Below, one piece after another: positions 1 to 7,596 of a stretch of DNA of 20,216 bases. The translations under genes were made by a program, and so were the position numbers. Numbering within the stretch: position 1 is the first letter of the stretch; each line of letters begins with the position of its first letter. Source of the stretch: Trichosphaerium sp. ATCC 40318 (Eukaryota; Discosea; Flabellinia; Trichosidae); assembly GCA_038496445.1 (NCBI GenBank), contig JALMLS010000010.1:1-20216 (forward strand), given 5' to 3'. The notes below the pieces were generated by a model, which saw nothing but the letters and a program-made list of their open reading frames with translations, was not told the DNA's origin and ran no database searches.

Positions 1-320
1 TGAGTCATGTACATTTACTTAATTAGGAAGTTGACGTGTAACAATATGTGGGTAGTTTTGGATGTAAAAAAACGCGTCTAGAGGATTACAATGAAGCCAA
101 CATCTTTTCCTTTCACCATAACATAACTGAACCGGCTACGAATGAATGAAGGTTTTGTTTATTAAGTCTATGTCTACTTTTAAGACCGGTAGCTGTTTTC
201 GAGTTTGTAGTTCGTCAACCTGGCCAGTATTCAAGGAGTGGCCATCATCTAGATTGTTGATGAAAACTTTGACAGAGAAAAGGATACGATACAAATAAAA
301 AGTGACAAACAAAAAACAAT
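1..320. other. Left flank of the transposon, possible remnant of host coding sequence
   Basis: There is no certain gene. A minus-strand open frame from about 270 down to 136 reads plausibly (for example DDGHSLNTGQVDELQTRKQL) and ends at a TAG. It could be the distal part of a host exon beside the insertion. An ATGTCTACTTTTAA motif at 170-183 repeats part of the terminal repeat. CpG is frequent here, unlike inside the element. Confidence 0.25.
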
Positions 321-332
321 GGTGCAACACAC

Positions 333-356
333 TTTAAAATAAAAGTAGACATTTGT
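333..356 (+). repeat. Left terminal inverted repeat (24-bp perfect core)
   Basis: It starts TTTAAAATAAAAGTAG and continues through ACATTTGT. It is the exact reverse complement of 6064-6087. The outer flank GGTGCAACACAC resembles the outer flank of the right copy if gaps are allowed. Confidence 0.85.
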
Positions 357-440
357 TGAGGTAAAACTAGACTTTTTAAAAGATGGATATCACAAAAGTT
401 CCACTATTGAATTATATTAAAAGTACTTACAAGTAAATGA

Positions 441-2844
441 TCAAAAGGTGTGTTTATTATTTGTTAATGTTTTTTGTTGTTTTGCATTCAAAGTCCAGTT
501 TACAGGCATCCATTGCACTGACAGCAAATCCTCATAAATGTTGTCTCCTTGTTCATCATCATAATTTATTTCCCATAATCTATATTGTGCTGAATAACAT
601 TCTACAATACCTTTATACCAACCAATGCTTTCTACATTATTGTTAAATTATTTAAATTATATGTAGTACCTAGATCTGAATCTTCTGCAGTCCAAAAAAC
701 TGTTATTAGCTCTCCAACAATATCTAGCACATCTGTATTTGGTAAGTTTTGAACAACAGAAACACGTCTTTTTTTCTTTTTTGGAGAAAGCCATGATTTG
801 TGACGTTTTTTTGGATGAGATATGGTTATTCGATTGGTAGTATACAAATCAGTATTGCCTACAAACTGTCATACAATAAAATAACATATGTTCATACTAG
901 CTAAATTGCAATATTGATATTGATAACTTTTATCATTTACCCAAACCAGAAAATCATAAGTGGGATTTGCTGGTTTTCCAAAATTGATTTCTAAAGATTG
1001 CCAATATTGTCGTACTTCTGGTTCATGTATATATGGTAAAAACCATCTAATATTGTCAATTTTGACTTCTGTTATTGCTTTGGGTTCAATAATAGTTGGT
1101 AAAGTTGTTGGTATGTTTTTCTTAAAAACTAACTCTGCAGGCCTTTGTTTTGTCTAAAATGATTGTTAACAACAAGTATGTGTGTATATGAACATACCTC
1201 CCATGGCTCTGCTGATTGTGCAAAGTTTTTACATGCTAAATACACTTTACCATCAAGTTTTTTAAACAATTTATAAGCATGAGGCAATTTATGTCCTTTC
1301 ATATGTCCAACATAATCTGTCATCCAGGTTTTTATGTCCCAAATGTTTGAAAAACTTTGAACAATTGGTTTATCTTTCATAGAATACACAGTTTGTTGAA
1401 GTTGCTTTGGCCAAAACACATCTACACTTCTTATTTTTTTTTTTAAACAACCAAAAAACTGATCTATATCAGTATGAGTGTGTTCCTAAAAAGTTATTAG
1501 CATATTTTCTTCTTTTTTCACATACTTGTAATAAAAAGTAGATATGAATTTCTTTGAATATGTTTTTTGTAATCAACCATGCTAAAGTGAATACCATCCA
1601 TTGATTTTTGACTTCTCTACTACAATTATCTGCCTAATACACACTTATACTTTGTTTTTGATGAAAATAAGGTACTGTTATTGTTAATATTGGAGGATGT
1701 TGTCTATTTTGACAATGGTATTGTTCAATGCTGAATTTTAAATGCCACAATAAGGTAGATACAGAAAAATTTGCATCTTTAGAATATTGAGATTCGTAAC
1801 ATATAAGTAAATTCTTTAAGCGCAATCCGTGATTATGAAATCCTAAAACCATCAATATACACAAATTATATAGATAATACCCATTGAATGTATATCAAAC
1901 TTAGGTATTCTACTGAATTTTTTTGGACATCTTGCAAAATGAGGTAATTGTATTCCATCAGTTCCATCCATTGCAATGCTCATTAATTCATCAGGAGTAG
2001 TTTTAGCAATTAGTTTTCTTTTTTGATATTCTATTCTTTCTCCTTTATGTAAACGCACATGACTTTTGTAATCATCCAAAAACATGGTGCGTTGTTCTGT
2101 AGTAGTAGACCATTTGATCAATTGTTGTAAATACTCACAAGTATCACAATGACACAATCTACATATATTAACTCACATTTGTTATTGTCCAAGTACTTGG
2201 TTCGATATCCGAATTTGACATTTGAAAAATGACAAAGTAAAGTGTTATTGAATGTTGAAAATGATGGCACATTTTCTTCTTGATCATCTACAAACTGTGC
2301 ATATAAGCTTTCTTTAGTTTCATGATTTTTTAGTAATATCTACTTTAAGTTATTTAAATTTTTTGAATAACAACATACTTTGTCTTGATTTGGCATATAA
2401 TCAGCATACAGTATATAGTTGTTAATCCAAGCAATGCATCTATTTGTTTTTTCTGCTGTTTTTATACCGATGTTACCATGAGGTGCTGGAAATTCATTAC
2501 ATAAAGCTAACTGGGCAGCTTTTTCTAATTTATGCTTGGTGATACCATAAATTACTTGAAAAGCACTTCGACATACTGATCTTCCTCTATAAGCTATAAA
2601 TCCAATTGATATTAAATAGTATTTTGTACTTGAATTTATATTGAATATGTTTTTTCCCTGGTATTGGCACCATTCCCACCAACAAGTTTTTTAAAAATAT
2701 AGTTCTAGCATATTCATTTTGAAGTAAATAAGCTTTTCTAGCACTGGCTATATGTTGTGCAGAAATATGTTGTTTACAATTGCATTGACAAGCCAAAGAT
2801 GCATATGCATTTGCAATACCAGCTTGAGTATACTTTTCATTGTC
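441..2844 (-). CDS. Transposase-like RNase H-fold protein (DUF7869-type) with C-terminal Tudor-like domain; 5' end incomplete
   Basis: Ten exons splice into one frame of about 680 residues: 2844-2630, 2586-2379, 2339-2197, 2158-1881, 1842-1676, 1633-1526, 1485-1198, 1153-898, 858-670 and 631-441. The nine introns are 38-44 nt, GT-AG, and every phase agrees. Numbering from 2844, the protein shows a Cys cluster CQCNC (19-23), GRSVCRSAF (73-81), CHCDTC (191-196), MDGTDG (D253), ADNCSREVKN (D339), EHTHTDIDQ (D379/D381), a basic stretch 570-586 and a Tudor-like segment 600-655 (GWYKG, NYDDEQGD). The order 'D..D, lP, DNc.rE.KN, GHTHeDIDq' matches a eukaryotic family I know as DUF7869. The three Asp positions suggest a DDD/E-type nuclease, which is inference. 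A TAG lies directly before 2844 and no Met follows early, so an upstream first exon is missing, perhaps beyond the tandem repeats. The gene is divergent from the partner at 3860. Confidence 0.85.
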
Positions 2845-2865
2845 CTAGTATTTTCATTAATTTAT

Positions 2866-3105
2866 CTGGTTATATGATATCCAGTTTAAAAATCTAGTTT
2901 TGTGAATATATGAAAACCACATAAGTAATTATGGTAACCAAAAACTGATTATATGATATCCAGCTTAAAAATCTAGTTTTGTGAATATATGGAAACTACA
3001 TAAGTAATTATATGGTAACCAAAAACTGATTATATGATATCCAGCTTAAAAATCTAGTTTTGTGAATATATGAAAACCATATAAGTAATTATATGGTAAC
3101 CGGAA
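2866..3105. repeat. Three tandem copies of a ~80-bp repeat between the divergent transposon genes
   Basis: The copies start at 2866, 2945 and 3026, so the periods are 79 and 81 bp. Each contains TTATATGATATCCAG, AAAATCTAGTTTTGTGAATA and ATGGTAACC. They are nearly identical, which implies recent duplication. On the minus strand every frame meets stops within a unit, so they are not coding. They lie just upstream of the first recognised transposase exon. They could be promoter or transposase-binding repeats, or part of an intron in the 5' region. Confidence 0.9.
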
Positions 3106-3809
3106 ACAAGGTTGGCCATCAATAAAATCAGTTTTGGTAAAAAGGTTGTTTTCAATTTGAATCAAGATGATTTTCACATAAAAGCCCCAATAGCTTGTAC
3201 AAACTGATCTTTTATGTTGTTTTAACTACTCAATACCTTTGATAAGATGTACATCTATAAACCAAAAGTGTAACACGCTATTTCTACACAGGCAGTCAAT
3301 TCAAGTAAATTGTGCTGTATTTTCAAAACAAATACCAGAGACGGCACTGTGGACCATGGAGAGTACGTACAAAACCAATGCCGTTTTAGCTAGCGCCCAC
3401 TCACTACAACGGGTTTAAATTCCACTAAAATTTAAGCGGCTGGGTAAAATACAAGGAGCGCTGTGATAACAACACCACAGGCTCTATTCCGCCGTTTTTC
3501 GCCAAATCTAATTATTTTTCGTTAATCCGTGGAGATATCACTTTAAACGCCACGACGTTGCTACAGCGCCCAAAAGCGCTCTTAAACGCTGCAATTTTAA
3601 AAAACAAAACGATTTTAGCCTGAACGATTTTTCAACACAACGACGCTCAAACAAACGCATGCTACACGGAATTTTTACGTCTAGCCTAAATTTTTTGCTC
3701 CGCTGGGCTTTTTTTTCTCAGCCAAGGCTTTTTGGCTGTACTGCAAAAAATATTTCTATTACCGTGCCTTTGATGTGTTGCTTTTGCCAAGTTGTTTATA
3801 TTTGAATAG
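3106..3809. promoter_or_regulatory. Divergent intergenic region with a CpG-rich block (3361-3720), possible bidirectional promoter
   Basis: No reading frame is convincing here. The part from 3361 to 3720 carries about 25 CpG dinucleotides by hand count, against about 16 in the 2.9 kb to its left. A short inverted repeat CAGCCAA...TTGGCTG lies at 3719-3738. Missing first exons of one or both transposon genes may be hidden here. Its place between two divergent genes makes a shared promoter the simplest reading. Confidence 0.45.
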
Positions 3810-3859
3810 AAATTCTTGATGCTCCAAGCTCTTCCGAGTCAACAAGTGAAAGAAGCTCG

Positions 3860-5200
3860 ATGAATGGCAAGTTTATGGTAGAATCTGCTGGTTGTATAGA
3901 TTGTACAAACAAGGATGCAGTTTCATTAAAAGCACTGTTACAGTATATGAAGGAATCTGCTGTTCATAGCACTTGGTGGTTAAAAGATGTTGGTAGATTT
4001 GTGTGTGGCATCACTGCAACAGGCCAAGTACATACGTTTGTATACAAATAGGAATGTTAGCTGTTAAGGTACCTTACCATATAATTTCTACATAGTTGTT
4101 TATTTTTTGTAGCAAATGAAAGCTAGAAAACAATTTGTTGCTGAAGCATTGGAAAGTGTTGAGTCTACAACAATTGGCCAATTTGCCAAAAGTATGCGAG
4201 ATCACTTACGTATTGGTGGTGATAAAATGAAAACATGCACAAAGGAGGAGATTAAACAATGCTATATACTAGCCAAGGTAATATATACTTAGATTTTAAA
4301 GGCCTTATTCACCATAGGATTATGTGTATTGTCATGCAATGTCTAGTACTAACACGCACTATTTTGGAGTTTTCAACGGTATTGGCTACAATGACGTTTC
4401 TCGTACAGCTGTAGCAGTCGTGTTAAAAGGAGCAGATGTAACAAAAATTGGAGATAAATTGACAATTAAAAATGGTGCTACTGGTACAGTACAGTTTGTA
4501 CATAACAAAAGCTCTCGTATACATGTTATGTTAAAAACTCCAATGGGGATGCAATCAATTTCAATTAGTAAAACGGTACCGCCTTCACCAACTGACCAAG
4601 GAATTAAAAGAAAGAGAAGCCAGATCGATGAAGTAAACAACTGGATTAAGGTACTACTTGCAGGTTTTGTTTATAAAATTAAAGAAATGTAGGAAAAACC
4701 ATCAAAAAAACCCAAACTTCAGGTAAGTACTTTCTACTTTATGAAAAATTGGTAACCATGTATTAATAGAACGTTCTTAATACAAAATTGGCCTCTGATG
4801 TTAGTAAGTTGTTTGACTTACTTACAAATTTGACTACAAGTCACGGAGTAATTGTCAGTGAGCTAAAGACAGTTTCTTCTTCATTATCACAAGTGATAAA
4901 CAATTATGAAGCAGTAACTACATTGTTGAAAAAAGAAAATGCTTGTTTACAAAACAACTTTGCTGACTTGGCCGATGAATTAGCTGTCATTAAAAAAATG
5001 ATCAAGGTATGGTTTTTTTATAACAACCACTTTAAAGTACATTGTAGAAAATACCAAATAAGGATAATTCTGTTATTGAAATAGACTTAAATGAAGATCA
5101 ATATGATCAATCAGATGATGATGAACTAAGTGAAGATGAACTAAATAACTCTGATTATTTAAAACAGTTGGCAACAAATTTTTTTGATGAAAACCAATAA
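3860..5200 (+). CDS. Transposon partner protein: CxxC, beta-barrel-like segment, NLS, coiled coil, acidic tail; unrecognised
   Basis: Six exons join in frame: 3860-4027, 4113-4277, 4318-4650, 4693-4722, 4770-5006 and 5048-5200. They give 361 residues. The introns are 85, 40, 42, 47 and 41 nt. The frame is open upstream to 3810 (ILDAPSSSESTSERSS), directly after a TAG acceptor, so an earlier first exon is likely. In order the protein shows CIDC, a helical segment (exon 2), a segment with GDKLTIKNGATGTVQFVHNK that looks like a KOW/SH3-type small barrel, basic KRKRSQ and KPSKKPKL (nuclear localisation), a leucine-rich coiled coil (exon 5) and an acidic tail (DQSDDDELSEDEL). I do not recognise the family. 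A nuclear DNA- or chromatin-binding accessory of the transposase is inferred only from this content and from its neighbour. Confidence 0.75.
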
Positions 5201-5316
5201 ATAATACTTTCTGCATTTGTACTGGTTTTTTGCTTATTGTAAATTTTTTATTGTATACACCACTTTTAAGGTGAAAAAGTACATACAAATGACTGTGTAA
5301 TACCACCTTTTTATTG

Positions 5317-5901
5317 GTATATACCACTTTTATGGTATGCTTTAAGAAGGTTATTAAGGAGCTTTTTGGTAGTGGGTGAGGTTGAACAATCACAGACATC
5401 ATACATTAAACAGTGTGTAGGGATCTTAGTATATCATAAAATCTAACCAAACAAATCTCATTCGAACCAAAGGATTTGATTCCAATACCACCATTAAGGA
5501 ACCTATATTACAGGTATTATACAGACGTTCGTGGGTACCAGACAAAGTTTTATTTTATTGTTGGTTGATATACATTAACTAGCCTACATAGGCCTTAGTA
5601 ATTGATGGATTAAGGTGAAACTACTTTCATTAGGTGCACAGCATGTTTTTATAGTAGTTACAGCAAGATCATGGAGATGAACAAATTTTCCAAACACCCA
5701 TAGTAATGTAACTGTAGTGGACATTGTTCAAAACTTGTAACTCCCAAACTGTGTATTAAATAAAGTATTTTCTGGAATTAATATACCAAGGTTTCTACAC
5801 ACTGTTTAATGTGTGTCATCTATGATTATTCAGTGTGAAAACCCACTACAAAAAGTCTTCTTAATGACTTTCTTGAAGCATACCATAAAAGTGGTATATA
5901 C
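5317..5901. repeat. 585-bp foldback (inverted-repeat) sequence at the right side of the transposon
   Basis: The outer arms are a perfect 24-bp inverted repeat (5317-5340 and 5878-5901, starting GTATATACCACTTTTATGG). A second perfect 18-bp match lies further in (5403-5420 against 5795-5812). Between these the arms pair imperfectly, so each arm is about 105 bp around a ~375-bp loop without a gene. Related ACCACTTTT or ACCACCTTTT words recur at 5259 and 5301. It may be a nested MITE or a subterminal structure of the host transposon. I see no direct repeat flanking it. Confidence 0.8.
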
Positions 5902-6063
5902 TTTGGCAATAAATATAAAAAGAGTTGCAAGTATGAGATAGTAAAGAAAAAGATATTACATAGATGTTAAAAGCTGCACACAAGAAAAAATGAAATGGTA
6001 CAAGCAAACATTATGTAGTAAATCAACATGCTTATCACATTCAAAATGTATGGTTTTATTTTT

Positions 6064-6087
6064 ACAAATGTCTACTTTTATTTTAAA
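6064..6087 (-). repeat. Right terminal inverted repeat (24-bp perfect core)
   Basis: It starts ACAAATGTCTACTTTT on the plus strand and is the exact reverse complement of 333-356. The following AGGTGTTGTGCAA is an imperfect continuation of the repeat. Confidence 0.85.
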
Positions 6088-6122
6088 AGGTGTTGTGCAA
6101 TTTACATATTTGTTTAAAATTA

Positions 6123-6384
6123 CTACTGAAATTTCTGTGTATCACGTGCATGAAAAAGTACTCTTTTGATTTCTGCTGCACAGTTTTCAGGAGTAGCTCT
6201 AGGGTACATACTAGTCCTTGTAGAGAAGTAGTCGAGCGACTGAAACATGAGTACTGAATTCTTGATAGCACAACAAGTACAATCTTCGCTGTATCCCGTA
6301 CGAAAATAAGAACGAAACAAATACAAGCCCTCAACCTCAGGAAAGCACGGTGCCTTTATCCAGCTGATATTCACGTGAGGTAAC
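6123..6384 (-). other. Possible host exon next to the right end of the transposon
   Basis: The minus strand is open here for about 87 codons without an ATG start, and ends at TAG. The residues look protein-like (for example MFQSLDYFSTRTSMYP). A possible acceptor, AATATCAG, lies near its start. It stops about 35 bp from the transposon end. No family is recognised, and chance openness cannot be excluded. If real, it could be the 5' part of a gene cut by the element, with the left flank (1-320) as its continuation. Confidence 0.25.
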
Positions 6385-7139
6385 TACCACGATACAAAAT
6401 AACGACAACACCTTTTGTCTACCTACATTGCTACAGAGATCTTTTTGCAGCTGAAAGTTTGGTTTCGGGTTTAAGCCATTTCCGTAGGCTACTTAACACT
6501 GTTTCTTTCATGTTTATAAAGACAGGATTAAACTAAGCGATATAGCGAATACGGAGATATTGTTTCACGTGATAAAACCGGTTTTTCCAAATTAATAGTA
6601 TCCATCAAAACTTCGTTTTAAAACTGTTATGACAACGTTACACATACCGTTGAGTACGTTGTCCGGGTGTTTCCGGATCCTTTGACTGTCCTTGAAAAGT
6701 TTTATGACACTCGTTAATAATTTACCTTTTAATCATGAAGTGGTATAGCTGTAGTGTTGTTTTTGTACATAGTTTTTGGGGACAAACATTTTCGCATTAT
6801 CTGCAAAAAACGTTTTAGGCCAATCACGTTTTCCCTTTAAAATTAATAATTTAAGGATATACACTTGCGTATGGACATGTTCTTATGTTTTTTAAAGGGA
6901 TTTCAATAGTGTTAATCCCAAAACGAAACAAACACTTTTTTTTTCTTGGTTTAAACAACAGTTCTCTTTATTTTGCTGCTTTATATACGTTACATAGAAG
7001 CGCCGAAACAGAGTACACAAACACAGTGAATCAAAAACTAAAATAATAGAGTCCTAAAAGATTAATAAGCACGACAACAATGTAAGGAATACGAACCCTT
7101 CCTCTATTATCTACTTTTTAATAATGGGGATTTATAGAC

Positions 7140-7219
7140 AGAAGCCGATTTTAGCTGCCTTGGTTATTCATAGTGATTGTAGTGATAACCAAGGCGCTAT
7201 ATGACGGTCATAGGCTTCT
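7140..7219. ncRNA. Strong stem-loop, candidate structured RNA or cruciform
   Basis: A perfect 11-bp inverted repeat, GCCTTGGTTAT (7157-7167) and ATAACCAAGGC (7185-7195), encloses a 17-nt loop. AGC/GCT extends it across a one-base bulge. A further 7-bp outer stem, AGAAGCC (7140-7146) and GGCTTCT (7213-7219), closes the structure. A two-stage stem of this length in noncoding DNA is more than expected by chance. I cannot match it to a known snRNA or snoRNA. The strand of any transcript is unknown. Confidence 0.4.
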
Positions 7220-7584
7220 TTTGTAAGAGGCGAGCTACTAAACATGAGATTAGAGGTTTCTTTAGGGACCGCTGTCGTTGTATGCATACCTTATCCGTAC
7301 GTTAGACCAGTTTGATTCGCCTGGTTGTCTTCAAGAGCACTTTTCTTTTTTGCTAATGTTTTTGTTGTAAAACAAAGGAAAAAGTGTAGCGTCGAGAGTG
7401 AGGTAAGTCGCCTGTAAAGATTAGGTTGTTTATTTTAGGTCATTAAGTATACGTAGTGAGATTAATTGTTTCTTTTTTGATCGCTTGGTGGCGTACATTT
7501 TTTGGGCGAATGCTAGCAAAGGGTACGGTTTTGCAAGTTGAAAAAAAAAAGATCGGAATGGAACAAATATTAAAAACGGTTCGA

Positions 7585-7596
7585 CATCACGTGATG
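7585..7596. promoter_or_regulatory. CATCACGTGATG palindrome (E-box-like CACGTG)
   Basis: This is a perfect 12-bp palindrome around CACGTG, a core commonly bound by bHLH-type factors. It is the longest of a set of such sites outside the transposon. The others are at 6143, 6372, 6566, 7802, 8483, 9591, 10393, 10884, 10891, 11763, 13611, 16115 and 18365 (start of CACGTG). Confidence 0.4.

Larger units (their letters stand above)
333..6087. mobile_element. DNA transposon with terminal inverted repeats and two divergent spliced genes
   Basis: The two ends carry a perfect 24-bp inverted repeat (333-356 and 6064-6087). Just outside it, related but imperfect sequence (GGTGCAACACAC at 321-332; AGGTGTTGTGCAA at 6088-6100) suggests the true termini lie up to 13 bp further out. 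Inside are a minus-strand transposase-like gene (441-2844), a plus-strand partner gene (3860-5200), a tandem repeat between them and a foldback repeat near the right end. Composition changes at the ends: CpG is rare inside apart from one block, and common outside. CACGTG palindromes occur at least 14 times to the right and never inside. I found no target-site duplication by eye, so the exact ends are open. Both genes read through without stops once short introns are removed, so this copy may be intact or recently active. Confidence 0.8.

Noticed and set aside
437-646. Plus-strand open frame over the last transposase exon
   Set aside because: It is a shadow. The opposite strand encodes the Tudor-like segment in phase with the preceding exon.
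3719-3738. CAGCCAA/TTGGCTG hairpin as a U2 snRNA fragment
   Set aside because: Only a short hairpin is present. The rest of the U2 5' sequence is absent.
4386-4640. Minus-strand open frame inside the partner gene
   Set aside because: It is a shadow of exon 3, which joins in phase to exons on both sides.
5455-5490. tRNA-like TTCGAACC word
   Set aside because: There is no acceptor stem or other arm around it.
321-6100. Target-site duplication around the transposon
   Set aside because: GGTG occurs on both sides of the core repeats, but it belongs to imperfectly repeated flank. No convincing direct duplication could be placed.
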